A stretch of DNA of 64,000 bases, taken from the NCBI RefSeq assembly GCF_000234805.1, contig NC_016645.1:2332391-2396390 (forward strand). The letters are read 5' to 3'. Source of the stretch: Pyrobaculum ferrireducens (lineage in GTDB: Archaea; Thermoproteota; Thermoprotei; Thermoproteales; Thermoproteaceae). The position numbers were made by a program, and so were the translations under genes. The notes below the pieces were generated by a model that was given only the letters and a program-made list of their open reading frames with translations, had not been told where the DNA came from and did not search any database. Position 1 is the first letter of the stretch. Every line of letters starts with the position of its first letter. This document shows, in pieces, positions 19,403 through 28,075 of the stretch.

Positions 19403-19681
19403 TTATAAGGTTTTTACGTAGTCGACCCAGAGCTCGAGATCCCGTATATCTATCCGGCGGCGGGCGCCGCCCTCCTCCTCTACATAGGCGTCGGTGAGCC
19501 TCACCACGTCGCCCTCGACGACGCCCCTCACCACGATGCGCCGCCTCTCGCTACCCACCTCTGGGTTCGACGCCGCCTCCCCCACCGTGGGCGTGGTGAA
19601 GTACAGCTCCACGTCGCGCCCCTTGACAACCACGTCGTAGCCCCAGTCGCGGAGTTTTTCCAGTTTCTCCAGGGGAACCAT
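19403..19681 (-). CDS. Unrecognised 92-residue protein
   Basis: Start taken at the ATG at 19681; a longer frame starts at 19720 but includes the likely TATA (AAATTTATA on the minus strand). The protein begins MVPLEKLEKLRDWGYDVVV and continues as alternating beta strands with an Arg pair and acidic loop (VEEEGGARRRIDI). It looks like a small beta-rich domain with a preceding helix. No family recognised. It is divergent from the gene at 19747, from which it is separated by 65 bases holding promoters for both. Confidence 0.6.
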   Translation of the reverse strand: MVPLEKLEKLRDWGYDVVVKGRDVELYFTTPTVGEAASNPEVGSERRRIVVRGVVEGDVVRLTDAYVEEEGGARRRIDIRDLELWVDYVKTL

Positions 19682-19746
19682 AGATATCGAATTCACTATA
19701 AATTTTTGGCTAATGCACATATATTAACGCGGACTTCGGACCAGCT

Positions 19747-20100
19747 ATGCTCCCACCAGCGGTGTTGAGACAGCTGTATGTCCAGGGGAGTCTCACAAAC
19801 ACGCCAGAGGGGGCTACCTTTAAGTTGAGGAACTCCCTGGCGCCGGCTACAGTAATTGGGCTAGACATCGCCGTAGACGGCCAGAAGGTGCCCGCCGAGA
19901 ATATCGCGGTTATCGCCGGGGGCCAGAAGAGGGCCGCCCAGGAGCTGGCTACGGCTGGCTACAAGTTCAACGTCAGAGACGAGGTCACCATCCTGCTACA
20001 AGGCCTCGCCCTGCAACCCGGCGCGCACAAAATCGACATAAAGGCGAAGACCAAGGAGTGGGGCGAGCTCGCCTTCGACGTCACCGACACGCCGAGATAG
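19747..20100 (+). CDS. Small beta-sandwich-like protein, function unknown
   Basis: The 117-residue product alternates short polar turns with hydrophobic strands (TFKLRNSLAPATVIG, GAHKIDIKAKT, GELAFDVTD), which suggests an all-beta, Ig-like fold. No catalytic motif is visible. TATA-like ATATATTAA at 19720-19728 lies about 24 bases before ATG 19747. Its last 20 bases overlap the end of the convergent gene on the other strand. I recall similar small proteins in Thermoproteales with misleading annotations, so I assign nothing. Confidence 0.65.
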   Translation: MLPPAVLRQLYVQGSLTNTPEGATFKLRNSLAPATVIGLDIAVDGQKVPAENIAVIAGGQKRAAQELATAGYKFNVRDEVTILLQGLALQPGAHKIDIKAKTKEWGELAFDVTDTPR

Positions 20101-20707
20101 CCCTAAACCTCTCCACAAAACCCTCCAGCGCCTTTTTCAACTCCCCAAGTTCTGGACGTAGCTCCGGCGCCGCCTGCGCCAGTAGCAACGCCCCGGCCAG
20201 AGTCCGCACTCCCGCCGACGCCACCTTCACCCCTCCCCACTCCACCACTACGCTACCAATAGCCATCGTCCTGCCCTTGTTCTCCGCGGCTACGATGGCA
20301 TCTGGATATGGATACGCCACGTAGGTAAGCGTCAGCGAGTGGCCGATGTAGGGCATGTACACCCTCTTCACAAAACGCCTAACCGAGAAGGGCCCCACGC
20401 CGTCCACCAGCCTCCCCCACCTGGCGTTCGCGGAGACGATAAACGCCACGTGGCTCCTCAGCCACTGGAAAAGCCCCGCACTGTCAGGGCCATACTCGAC
20501 GCCGAGGACCCTCCCCACCTCCGAAGCAAACCAGTCGTAGAGCTCGACGTAGGGCCTAACGACGTCCGCCACATCCCCAACATCCACAACCCTCTCGTCG
20601 AACGAATCGCCCACCCGGCCCACCACAGTGACGACGCTCTCCCTCACGATAAGAGTCGCCTCCTGGAACTCCCTCCAGGTCCCGCAGAGGGGGACAACCA
20701 GCTCCAC
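20081..20707 (-). CDS. Unrecognised 208-residue protein, divergent from rpS6e
   Basis: The open frame runs back to 20962 inside rpS6e, but a TATA-like TATTTTTAAACATT on the minus strand sits ~25 bases before GTG 20707, so I start there (MELVVPLCGTW). The product mixes beta strands and helices: VRESVVTVVG, DVGDVADVVRPYV, a Trp/Arg-containing central part, and a C-terminal helix ELGELKKALEGFVERF. No motif I can name. It shares the 48-base spacer with rpS6e, and its 3' end overlaps the convergent gene by 20 bases. Confidence 0.6.
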   Translation of the reverse strand: MELVVPLCGTWREFQEATLIVRESVVTVVGRVGDSFDERVVDVGDVADVVRPYVELYDWFASEVGRVLGVEYGPDSAGLFQWLRSHVAFIVSANARWGRLVDGVGPFSVRRFVKRVYMPYIGHSLTLTYVAYPYPDAIVAAENKGRTMAIGSVVVEWGGVKVASAGVRTLAGALLLAQAAPELRPELGELKKALEGFVERFRAISACR

Positions 20708-20755
20708 ACCTGTATAAAGGAAAATGTTTAAAAATAGGTGGGTCCGACCCCCCAC

Positions 20756-21205
20756 ATGCCTACGTTTAAGCTCGTGCTTTCCGACCCCGTCTCTGGAAAG
20801 GCGAGGCAGTTCGAGATCAAGGACCCACTCGCCCAGAGGTTCGTAGGTCTCAAGATAGGCGACGAGATCGACGGCGTAGTTCTCAAAGACCTCATCGAGT
20901 TGCCAAAAGGCGCAAAAATCAGGATCACCGGCGGCAGCGGCGTGGAGGGCGCCCCCATGCACCCAGGCATCCCCGGCCCCGTGAAGAAGTACATCCTGGC
21001 AGACAGCCCGCCGGGGTACCGGCCCCCCAAGAAGGGCATGAAAAAGAAGAAGCTAGCCAGAGGCAACACCATCACAGACACAATAGTACAGATAAACGCC
21101 GTGGTGGTCTACCCAAAAGACTACTCCGGACCCCCCGCCATCCCCCTCGGGGCCAAGGAGCTCGAAAAGAAGAAGGAAAAAACCGAAGAAGCCGCCGCCC
21201 AGTAA
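20756..21205 (+). CDS. rps6e: 30S ribosomal protein S6e
   Basis: Small-subunit protein shared by archaea and eukaryotes. The 149-residue product begins MPTFKLVLSDP and has the S6e signature region around FVGLKIGDEIDG, GGSGVEGAPMHPG and RPPKKGMKKKKLARGN. The C terminus is a short Lys/Glu-rich tail, as usual for archaea. An earlier GTG at 20738 is in frame but lies only a few bases after the TATA box (TTTAAAAATA, 20728-20737), so ATG 20756 is preferred. It ends one base before the convergent Lrp-type gene. Confidence 0.95.
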   Translation: MPTFKLVLSDPVSGKARQFEIKDPLAQRFVGLKIGDEIDGVVLKDLIELPKGAKIRITGGSGVEGAPMHPGIPGPVKKYILADSPPGYRPPKKGMKKKKLARGNTITDTIVQINAVVVYPKDYSGPPAIPLGAKELEKKKEKTEEAAAQ

Positions 21206-21448
21206 CTACTTTACAATAGACTTGGCAATTATCAACGTAGTCGTACTCTTAATCTTCGGCAACTTCCTAATCTTCTCACTAATAAGCTTTCTCAAACTCT
21301 CCGCAGTATCCGTCGAAATCTTGACCACAAGGTCATACGGCCCATATACAATCATCGCCTCCTTCACCTCAGGCATCTTAACCAACGCATCCATCACCTC
21401 GTCCTCCGCCCCAATCTCCGTGTTTATGAACACAAACGCCTCTACCAT
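21206..21448 (-). CDS. Stand-alone Lrp/AsnC ligand-binding (RAM) domain
   Basis: The 80-residue product is only the C-terminal alpha-beta sandwich of Lrp/AsnC regulators, with no helix-turn-helix. It starts VEAFVFINTEIGAEDEVM and continues with VKEAMIVYGPYDLVVKI, the usual effector-pocket strand pair. Such single-domain proteins form octamers that bind amino acids and can pair with full-length Lrp proteins. It ends one base from the convergent rpS6e stop. A minus-strand TATA (TTATAAGTG) lies about 25 bases upstream of the ATG at 21448. Confidence 0.88.
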   Translation of the reverse strand: MVEAFVFINTEIGAEDEVMDALVKMPEVKEAMIVYGPYDLVVKISTDTAESLRKLISEKIRKLPKIKSTTTLIIAKSIVK

Positions 21449-21595
21449 GTGATTAACTAACTACACACTTATAAATATTACCCCCACCATTGAAAAAATA
21501 CAAAGAGGTAGGCCTCTTCAAAACACGCCAAACAACCCCCAGATCCAAGCTCTCTAACACCGCGCGTAACTAGAAGGTCTATAATAATAAAGTTG

Positions 21596-21699
21596 TGGTG
21601 CGGGGGGTGGGATTTCTGGGCGGCGCCGCCTGAACCCACGCAGGCCTACGCCACAGGGTCTTGAGCCCTGCCCCTTTGGCCTGGCTCGGGCACCCCCGC
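21596..21699 (-). tRNA. tRNA-Leu (CAA) with a 16-base intron in the T loop
   Basis: Reading the minus strand from 21699: acceptor GCGGGGG, D arm with CCC/GGG pairing, anticodon stem CAGGG/CCCTG around loop CTCAAGA (anticodon CAA), long variable arm, T stem GTGGG/CCCAC, acceptor CCCCCGC, discriminator A and an encoded CCA (21598-21596). The T loop is not TTCAAAT but TTC-plus-16-bases-plus-AAAT; the insert (about 21616-21631, GC-rich and self-complementary) is a typical mini-intron at a non-canonical site, as described for Pyrobaculum tRNAs. Removing it leaves an 85-base tRNA plus CCA. Confidence 0.92.
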
Positions 21700-21806
21700 C
21701 TGTATTTACATTATTTTAGAGGTTTTTTAGCTTTTTCGGCGCCGCGCTGGCATTTATTTAGCGATAGGCGTCGGCCCTGGCTTCGCTAACGGATCCACCT
21801 CGGTCT

Positions 21807-23582
21807 TTACCCCGACCCTCTTCTCCTTGCCTTTAGATACTCCTCTAGAGCCTTAATCTCGTCTTCGCGGAGGTGTTGCTTGTACTGGAATAGCCACTGC
21901 CGGGCCTGCTCGTCTGGGATGTATACGTAGAGCACGTCTCCCTCCTTGATCTGGCGGCCTACTATGACGTCGCCTTGGATGGAGATTGCAACCTCGTCGC
22001 CTGCGACGGCTTCGTTTACCGGCTTTCCCTGCTTCTGGATCTGCATCACCCTGCCCACCTCTCTGCCGTCTTTCACGAGGGTGACGCCGGGCTTCAAAGT
22101 GCCGGCAAGCACCTTCACCCCAACGATGGCCGGGTCGCTACGGCGGAAGACGTAGCCGGGGAGTAGCTGTATCTTGGCGGGCCTCGTGAGCTGGGATAGT
22201 ATCTGCTCCACGGTCTTGGTCTTGACCTCGTGGGACCACTTGATATACTCGTCGAAGATGCGGTAGAGTATCTCCCCCTTGATGATCTTCACGCCGGAGG
22301 ACGCCGCCTCCTTCTCGACGTCGGGCGGCACCTTGACGTTGAAGGCTAGTATTACGCCGAACGCCGGGTTCCTGCGCCTGCTGAGTACTGCCTCGACCAC
22401 GTCCTTGTGGGTCGGGGGCCCGACGTCGGCCTTCCTCACGGGGACGCCTTGCTGTCTGAGGAAGAGGATTGTGCTCTCCAGGGTGCCGAAGGTGTCCGCC
22501 CTCACTATGACGCCCTCCCTGTCGGACTCGATTTTTATCTCGGCTATCTCCTCTTTTATCTGCTTCTGGACGTGGGGGATGGCTTGGGGGTCCCACACCG
22601 CGTATATCGGCGCGCCGGCCACCACGCCCTCTAGGCCGTCTGCCACTATGCGGACTCCTGCGGCTGCTCTGACCTCCTCCACCGCCATATACCTGTCCTC
22701 GGGATCTCTCATCTCCTCTAGCGGCTTGGGCATGACGAGCATCCTGACGCGGGCCTCTCTGGGGCCGTCTAGGCCTGCGGTGACCACCACGTCGCCTTTT
22801 CTAATCCTCCCGTCGTATATAATGGCGTCGGCCACCACGCCGAGGCCCTTCTCCTCCTTTACCTCCATGACGACGCCTCTGGCGGGGCCGTCTGCGACTT
22901 GGAGCCTCTCCCGGGGGATGAAGCGCTGGCTCACCCCGGCCAGGACCACGAGGAGGTCTGCGATTCCCTCCCCCGTCACGGCGCTTGTGGGGACGATGGG
23001 GACCTGGCGGGAGAAGTCTCTGACGCGGTCGTATCTGTCGGCCTCTATGCCGAATCGGGAGAGCTCGTCTATCAGCTTGCCTATCCTCTCCTCGAGCGTG
23101 GCGACGGCGTGCCACTCCTGCTCCTCCACGGCGAATAGGAAGGGCCTGTTCTCCACAGACCTCCACCCGTAGATCCTGTCCAGCTTGTTGGCGGCGATTA
23201 CGAAGGGCACCCCGCGGCTCTGGATTAGCTTAAGCGACTCGGCGCCCTGGTCCTCGAGGCCGGAGGTTATGTCCACGACGAGAACGGCCAAATCCGCGAC
23301 GGAGCCGCCCCTCTTCCTCAGGTTTGAAAAAGCGGCGTGGCCCGGCGTGTCTATGAAGAGGAAGCCGGGGACCCATATCCTCCCCCTAAGCTTTAGGCGG
23401 TCCACCAGAGGCCCCGCAAACCTCTCCACCGCCGGCCACGGCACCAGGCTCATGCCTATGTGTTGCGTGATCATGCCGGGCTCCCGGTAGGCCACAGAGG
23501 TGCCCCTGATCTTGTCCAGCAGGAGGGTCTTCCCCACATCCACGTGGCCCATCACCACGACGAAAGGCGACCTCACAGACAT
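21807..23582 (-). CDS. infB: Translation initiation factor aIF5B
   Basis: GTPase that promotes ribosomal subunit joining, homologue of bacterial IF2 and eukaryotic eIF5B. The 591-residue product has G1 GHVDVGKT (residues 12-19), G3 DTPGHAAF, G4 NKLD and G5 SAVTGEG, then the beta-barrel domains and a C-terminal [13 protein letters not shown] helix. There is no intein. ATG 23582 is chosen over GTG 23594 because the minus-strand TATA (TTTTTTAAAT, plus-strand 23601-23610) lies 22-27 bases before it. Monocistronic. Confidence 0.96.
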   Translation of the reverse strand: MSVRSPFVVVMGHVDVGKTLLLDKIRGTSVAYREPGMITQHIGMSLVPWPAVERFAGPLVDRLKLRGRIWVPGFLFIDTPGHAAFSNLRKRGGSVADLAVLVVDITSGLEDQGAESLKLIQSRGVPFVIAANKLDRIYGWRSVENRPFLFAVEEQEWHAVATLEERIGKLIDELSRFGIEADRYDRVRDFSRQVPIVPTSAVTGEGIADLLVVLAGVSQRFIPRERLQVADGPARGVVMEVKEEKGLGVVADAIIYDGRIRKGDVVVTAGLDGPREARVRMLVMPKPLEEMRDPEDRYMAVEEVRAAAGVRIVADGLEGVVAGAPIYAVWDPQAIPHVQKQIKEEIAEIKIESDREGVIVRADTFGTLESTILFLRQQGVPVRKADVGPPTHKDVVEAVLSRRRNPAFGVILAFNVKVPPDVEKEAASSGVKIIKGEILYRIFDEYIKWSHEVKTKTVEQILSQLTRPAKIQLLPGYVFRRSDPAIVGVKVLAGTLKPGVTLVKDGREVGRVMQIQKQGKPVNEAVAGDEVAISIQGDVIVGRQIKEGDVLYVYIPDEQARQWLFQYKQHLREDEIKALEEYLKARRRGSG

Positions 23583-24077
23583 GGCCAAACCCACGTCACT
23601 ATTTAAAAAAGATTAGCCGCCGAGGGGCCGGACAACGGCCTGCCGGAGTCGACCCCCCCCCCGCCGCGGATACCCTTTCATGGAGTACTCCCGCGCCTCC
23701 CGGCAACCCGGTGCGGGCTCCCCACGGCCCCAAGGCGCCGAAGCAACGCTCATCCACACGCAACGAGTGAGGACAACCAGCCGCGCCGGCGCGCCGTGTT
23801 CCCTGAAAAGCAACTCGCCGCTCACAGCCCACGCAGTGACAGAGATCTCCTCCCCAGAGGCCTCGATTAGCATAGACCCGCGATAGCCGCGCATTCTACA
23901 GGTCGGTTGGAGGGGCCGGGGGGCCGGGCCTCCATAAACCCCTTTCCGCCGGCTGGATCTTCCGCTGGAGGCGCGCGGGGGGCGTGGAGCGCCGTGGATG
24001 ATACCTCAGCCTCTGGCGCCGAGGGTGGCCGGCGTGTCCAGCGGCACATGTTTTTAAAACGAGAGGTGTGGGCGGTT
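23583..24077. other. Gene-poor 495-base stretch with a poly-C tract
   Basis: I see no supported gene. On the minus strand the frame from ATG 23873 to 23613 is open and starts MLIEASGEEISVTAWAVSG, which is not implausible as protein, but it has no TATA box and its second half is repeat-like Arg/Gly. A run of ten C at 23653-23662 is a possible slippage site. The plus-strand frame upstream of the ATPase is open by chance and contains that gene's TATA (TTTTTAAAAC near 24050). Confidence 0.35.
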
Positions 24078-25064
24078 GTGGAGTTTAGGATTAGGGGGTA
24101 TAGGTGTCTTGAAGATTTCGTCGTAGACGTCGAGGATCTGTTGGTGATCTTGGGGCCTAATGGCGCTGGGAAGTCTTCTCTTCTTGAGGCCCTCTACCTG
24201 GCGGCTTCTGGCGGCGGGGCCACCCCGCCGGGGCCCCAAACGCCCTTGAAAATTGTGTTGATGGCGCGGGGGGAGCCTTTCAGCCCGGACTTTGGCCGGG
24301 ACCGCGCCCAGCTTAACGAGACTGTGTTGTCTAGAGTTGAGTGCGCCCCGGGCGGCGACGCGGAGTTGAGCAAGTTGTTGCAGGGAATCTCCGTACAGCT
24401 TTTCTTCGGGTGGCTGGCCAAATTGTCCGGGTTGCCGGTGTCGGAATTTGCATATCGGGAGCTCGGTAGGCTTTACCTCTGCGGGCCGGGCGGCGCCTCC
24501 GCCGCCGCGGTTTTCGCGAACTTCGTGGTGGACTGGCGTACAGGCGGTGTTGGGGAGGCCTTGCTCGTGACGCCTAGGCTAGCCGCCGAGATGGACTACG
24601 TGGCGCCGCTTGTCGACACCATAGCAGTGGGGAACCCCGGCTGGTTTAGCGAAGCAATGAGGCTTTTTGAGAAATACGGCGTGAGGGACGTGAGGAATAT
24701 CAACGGCATACCACATGTGGTGGGGAGGAGCATCCTGCCGATGAGCGCCGCGCCGGCAGGTCTTGCGTACGCCCTCGTAATATCCCTTGCCCTCGGCGGT
24801 GGCCGATTTATCTTCATCGACGAGCCGGAGGCGCATATGCACCCCACGCTTATCAACACCGTGCGGGACGCGGTGGAACGCGCCCTCGACGCGGGGAGAA
24901 AGGTGGTGGTGGCTACGCAGAGCATTGAGGTAGTTGACAAGCTTGCCTCAATGGGGAGGGGGCGGGTGTTGAGGATGCGCGACTGTAAGAAATACGACGA
25001 GATAGAAATGCCGGAGGCTAGGAGGCGCCTCGACGAGCTTTATGAAGACCTCAGATATTACTGA
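24078..25064 (+). CDS. SMC/RecF-type AAA ATPase, first gene of an ATPase-TOPRIM pair
   Basis: The leaderless GTG 24078 sits ~25 bases after TTTTTAAAAC and gives a 328-residue protein starting MEFRIRGYRCLEDFVV. Walker A is GPNGAGKS at residues ~25-32, the ABC-like signature region is LPMSAAPAGLAYALV, and Walker B with D-loop is FIFIDEPEAHMHP, followed by the His-switch-like strand KVVVATQS. This is the short-insert AAA_21/OLD-type ATPase, without its own nuclease domain. A TOPRIM-like gene starts inside its 3' end. ATPase plus TOPRIM pairs occur in defence systems (OLD, Gabija, PARIS), but many are uncharacterised. Confidence 0.85.
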   Translation: MEFRIRGYRCLEDFVVDVEDLLVILGPNGAGKSSLLEALYLAASGGGATPPGPQTPLKIVLMARGEPFSPDFGRDRAQLNETVLSRVECAPGGDAELSKLLQGISVQLFFGWLAKLSGLPVSEFAYRELGRLYLCGPGGASAAAVFANFVVDWRTGGVGEALLVTPRLAAEMDYVAPLVDTIAVGNPGWFSEAMRLFEKYGVRDVRNINGIPHVVGRSILPMSAAPAGLAYALVISLALGGGRFIFIDEPEAHMHPTLINTVRDAVERALDAGRKVVVATQSIEVVDKLASMGRGRVLRMRDCKKYDEIEMPEARRRLDELYEDLRYY

Positions 25065-25616
25065 CATCTGCATATATTTTGTAGAGGGTGACGACGACGA
25101 GGAGGCGCTTCTGGCTTGGTGCGGCTGGTCGCGGCCCGAGGCGCCGTCACAGGCGAGCAGTCGAGGAGGATTAGCGCGGTGGAGGAGCTGTTGGGCAGAT
25201 ACCGACGCATCACAGCGGGTGGGCGCCATTCGGTGAAGAAGTACAATCCTGTGAAAAAGTACGTCGCCAGCGGCAGGGCTGTCGTGGTGGTCAAATTTGC
25301 GCAGATCTCCAACTGGAGAAGCGTGTTTCACTACGTCAGAGAGCGGAGGGAGAGACTCAACGACTACGCCCGATGCGTCACGATTGTTTTCGACTGCGAT
25401 GCGCCTGCTGAGTCCTGCGCCAGGTTGAGGGACGGGATTGAGATCTTAAATTGCGCCGATCCCCGGCAGTGCTGTGCCGGAGCTAGCGGCGTTGCTCACC
25501 TATCCATATGTGACGGCGTCTCCCTCCTCTCCTTCGCGCCCAGGCTTGAGGACTTGTCCAATGTCACGTGTAGCTGCGCCTATTGTGAACACTGCGGGGG
25601 GAGACACATACCTTAA
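25042..25616 (+). pseudogene. TOPRIM-like nuclease partner, frameshifted
   Basis: The frame starting at ATG 25042, overlapping the ATPase end by 23 bases, reads CIYFVEGDDDEEALLA, the acidic first TOPRIM motif, then runs into unrelated sequence. From about 25105 the next frame continues as LVRLVAARGAV and later VTIVFDCDAP, the DxD motif, up to the TAA at 25614-25616. A single-base change near 25100-25116 would join them into about 190 residues. The C-terminal part has several Cys (CADPRQCC, CSCAYCEHC), perhaps a metal site. Either a recent inactivating mutation, a sequencing error or programmed frameshifting; there is no obvious slippery heptamer. Confidence 0.7.
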
Positions 25617-25766
25617 ACTTGGCGCAGACGGCCCCCTCAGAGGGGCACTTCGGCACGCGGCGACTGCCAGAGACTCTACGCCAACAGCCGCGTGGAGGTA
25701 GAGAGATCCGCCACCTCATCCAGCCGGGGGCCCAATAAATTTATAAGCTGGCCGCGCTTTCTATAT

Positions 25767-25946
25767 GTGGCTGAGGAGATTTTGAACCGGGAGTATGAGG
25801 TGGAGTGGGGGGGCCGCGTCTATAGGCTAAGGCCCGTGAAGGCGTGGATCCTCCAGCCGCCTGGCAAGCCGGGCGTAGTGGTGGCCTTGTTTAGACTGCC
25901 AGACGGCAGAACTGTCAGGAGGGTCATAATGAGGTTGCCGCCTTGA
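25767..25946 (+). CDS. Unrecognised 59-residue protein
   Basis: The longer frame opens at 25692, but TATA ATAAATTTATAA (25734-25745) points to a start near 25765. GTG 25767 in the same frame gives [20 protein letters not shown] followed by beta strands ([26 protein letters not shown]). This looks like a small beta-barrel or RNA-binding fold. It converges on the gene at 25956, nine bases away. Confidence 0.55.
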   Translation: MAEEILNREYEVEWGGRVYRLRPVKAWILQPPGKPGVVVALFRLPDGRTVRRVIMRLPP

Positions 25947-25955
25947 GCCGGGGCT

Positions 25956-26333
25956 CTACCTGCGCTCTGTGAGTGCGTTGATTAGCATCCTCACCGCTAT
26001 GTGTGACCTCTCCAGAGACTTCTCCACCGCGGCGACGAGCTCCAGCTCCAGCGGCGTCTTGGCGGATTCTCTTAGTTTTCTAACCTCGGCGAGGTGCTCC
26101 TCGTAGTGTTTACACATCTCCTCAAGCGCCTCCACCACCTCCTCCAGGGGCTTGGCGTCCGGGGCGCTTAGCGATATGTCGGGGAGAGACAGCAGATCCA
26201 TCAGCCTAATCCTTAGATACGTCTCCCTAATTATGCCGTTTATAAACTCCCTCAGATATTCGGACTCGACGGCGCCCCTGAGCTTCATGAGCTCCACTAG
26301 GTGTAGAAGCTCGTCGCTTGTAAACCTATCCAC
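25956..26333 (-). CDS. Helical protein, 125 residues, unknown function
   Basis: Start set at GTG 26333 (MDRFTSDELLHLVELMKL); an upstream ATG at 26378 is in frame but overlaps the probable TATA (TTAAAATATATA on the minus strand). The product is nearly all helix, with heptad-like EEVVEALEEMCKHYEEHL and a final amphipathic helix. It could be a coiled-coil dimer. It is divergent from the CBS protein at 26387, and the two share a short A/T-rich promoter region. Confidence 0.65.
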   Translation of the reverse strand: MDRFTSDELLHLVELMKLRGAVESEYLREFINGIIRETYLRIRLMDLLSLPDISLSAPDAKPLEEVVEALEEMCKHYEEHLAEVRKLRESAKTPLELELVAAVEKSLERSHIAVRMLINALTERR

Positions 26334-26386
26334 GTAGTCCAGCCGTTGGCGACATATATATTTTAATCCCCTCTGCATTTATAGAC

Positions 26387-26812
26387 ATGATTGGGGACTA
26401 CGCCAAGACAGACGTCGTCAAGGCCTTCCCCACCACGCCTATTAGAGAGGTGGCGAAGCTAATGGCCGAGAGGAGGGTTGGCCTCGTTGTTCTAGTCGAC
26501 CCCAAGCAACAGGACAGAGTCGTCGGCGTCGTGTCTGAACGCGACGTTGTTAAGGCCGTCGCCTTCGACGCCGACTTGAACTCGCCTGTGGACACCATAG
26601 CCACTAAAAACGTGGTCACGCTCGACTACGGCGAAAACGTGGCGAAGGCCGCCGAGGTGTTTAAAAAGTACGGCATACGCCACGTGGTAGTTACGAAAGA
26701 TGGCAAGCTCTACGGCGTCTTGTCTATAAGAGATATAATAAGGGAAGACGCGATACTCAAAGAAGTGGCTGAGTTCTACGAGTGGACTTTCGAGCCCGGC
26801 ATGTCCGCGTAA
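26387..26812 (+). CDS. Twin CBS-domain protein
   Basis: The 141-residue protein is two CBS domains and little else: the first around VRGVVSERDVVKA-like VVGVVSERDVVKAVAF (residues ~45-60), the second ending YGVLSIRDIIREDA. CBS pairs bind AMP, ATP or related nucleotides and act as sensors. It starts MIGDYAKTDVVKAFPTT at ATG 26387. The stop TAA shares its last base with the ATG of the flavoprotein gene downstream, so the two are coupled. Confidence 0.92.
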   Translation: MIGDYAKTDVVKAFPTTPIREVAKLMAERRVGLVVLVDPKQQDRVVGVVSERDVVKAVAFDADLNSPVDTIATKNVVTLDYGENVAKAAEVFKKYGIRHVVVTKDGKLYGVLSIRDIIREDAILKEVAEFYEWTFEPGMSA

Positions 26813-27774
26813 TGAAGCCCCAGGCGAAGGTATTGGGTCTAGGCCCCTCGGGATCGGCGTTCCTGAAGTTCTACGGCAGGGCCTACGGTGCCGACCGGGC
26901 GAGGCGCTACTTCAAGGCCTGCGGCGAGGCGGTCCCCGTCGAGACCCCCCTCGTCGACATGAAGTACGTGGTGGATAAGGTGAAGAGGTACAGGTTCTAC
27001 CGCTGGCGGAGGGAGGTGGGGGAGGTCGCCTATGCAAAGGCGAGGTGGTACATAGTGGACAAAGGCGCCTGGGTGGAGTCCATGAGAGGCGGCGGGGAGG
27101 GCGGCGGGGAGTGGGAGGTCTTGGTCAAGGCGGGCGGTCCATACCAAAGCGAGGGGGATAAGATTACGATAGCCAGGGCGTACGTCGACGGGGTGAAGCT
27201 AGAGGAGGAGGCGGCGTACTTCATCTTTCCGGAAAACGCCGTGGGGTTCTACTGGGTATTCCCCCACGGCGGGGTCTACAACGTCGGCGGGGGCTTCGTC
27301 GGCGTGGCTAACCCAGTCCCCCACGTGCTTCAGTTTATCGAGAAGTGGCTGGGCGGGGGGCGGGTTCTGGAGGTGAGAGGCGCCCCCTTCACCGTGATCC
27401 CCAGGGTGGTTCTCCACGACGGCGAGGGGTTTAGAGTCGGCGAGGCGGCGGGGCTGGTCTACCCCCTCACCGGGGAGGGAATTCGGCCGGGGATACTCTC
27501 CGCAAGGGCCCTCGCCGAGGCCCTGGCAACGAAAAACCCGCTGGAGACGTATAGACGCGCCGTGGAGCCCCTTGTGAGGCAGATAGAGTTTCAGAAGAAG
27601 TTGCTGAAAACCGCCGAGAGGCTCGCCGCGAGGGGGGAGGCCCTCATCGAGCTGGCCGACGACCGGATACTGAGAGACTACATCGAGGAGAACCTATCGG
27701 CGAGGTCCCTGTTCACTGTACTCGCCAAGAGGCCAGCCGCGGGGATTAGGCTGGTGGCGGCGTTGGTTAAGTAG
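26812..27774 (+). CDS. Geranylgeranyl reductase family flavoprotein
   Basis: The 320-residue protein begins with a weak dinucleotide-binding motif VLGLGPSGSAFLK and later has GFYWVFPHGGVYNVGGGFVG, then VGEAAGLVYPLTGEGIRPG, both hallmarks of geranylgeranyl reductase/FAD monooxygenase-like proteins that saturate archaeal isoprenoid lipids or quinone side chains. The N-terminal glycine motif lacks the usual CAG and ER(K) features of digeranylgeranylglycerophospholipid reductase, so the substrate is unsettled. It overlaps the CBS gene by one base, which hints at nucleotide-sensed regulation of the enzyme. Confidence 0.8.
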   Translation: MKPQAKVLGLGPSGSAFLKFYGRAYGADRARRYFKACGEAVPVETPLVDMKYVVDKVKRYRFYRWRREVGEVAYAKARWYIVDKGAWVESMRGGGEGGGEWEVLVKAGGPYQSEGDKITIARAYVDGVKLEEEAAYFIFPENAVGFYWVFPHGGVYNVGGGFVGVANPVPHVLQFIEKWLGGGRVLEVRGAPFTVIPRVVLHDGEGFRVGEAAGLVYPLTGEGIRPGILSARALAEALATKNPLETYRRAVEPLVRQIEFQKKLLKTAERLAARGEALIELADDRILRDYIEENLSARSLFTVLAKRPAAGIRLVAALVK

Positions 27775-27790
27775 TCAGCGGCCTATGTCC

Positions 27791-27806
27791 TCTGCATATT
27801 TGCAGA
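27791..27806. repeat. 16-base dyad identical to 2614-2629
   Basis: TCTGCA-TATT-TGCAGA, 17 bases after the flavoprotein stop, is the exact reverse complement of the dyad at 2614-2629. The arms are six bases with a four-base loop. It may be a transcript-end structure or a protein site. Confidence 0.6.
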
Positions 27807-27851
27807 CCCAGGTTCCTCATCACCGCCACAACCGCCTCTCGGGTTTTTAAA

Positions 27852-27998
27852 TCACGAGGCGTCGCCAAGCCTCTTCGCCAGCTTGGGGGCTATGGTGAAG
27901 AGCTTGGGAGTCAGTAAATGCGCCGGGTAGTAGGGGTCTATTCCGAGTTCCTGTAAAATTTTTGATATTGGGCCGAGGATTTCGATAACCCTCCTCAT
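27852..27998 (-). CDS. Unrecognised 48-residue protein
   Basis: A short gene that is easily overlooked. ATG 27998 is followed by MRRVIEILGPISKILQELGI, then DPYYPAHLLTPKLFTIAPKL and a stop at 27852. A minus-strand TATA (AATTTTTAAG, plus-strand ~28016-28026) lies 22-25 bases upstream, matching the leaderless rule used by its neighbours. Composition is normal for protein: amphipathic helices separated by a proline-rich turn. It is divergent from the presenilin-like gene at 28076. No function can be given. Confidence 0.6.
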   Translation of the reverse strand: MRRVIEILGPISKILQELGIDPYYPAHLLTPKLFTIAPKLAKRLGDAS

Positions 27999-28075
27999 GC
28001 CCCGCCGAGAGTCCAACTTAAAAATTTTTACGTAGCGCCGTTGGAAAGTATATATCTCAACATCTGAGGGGGATC

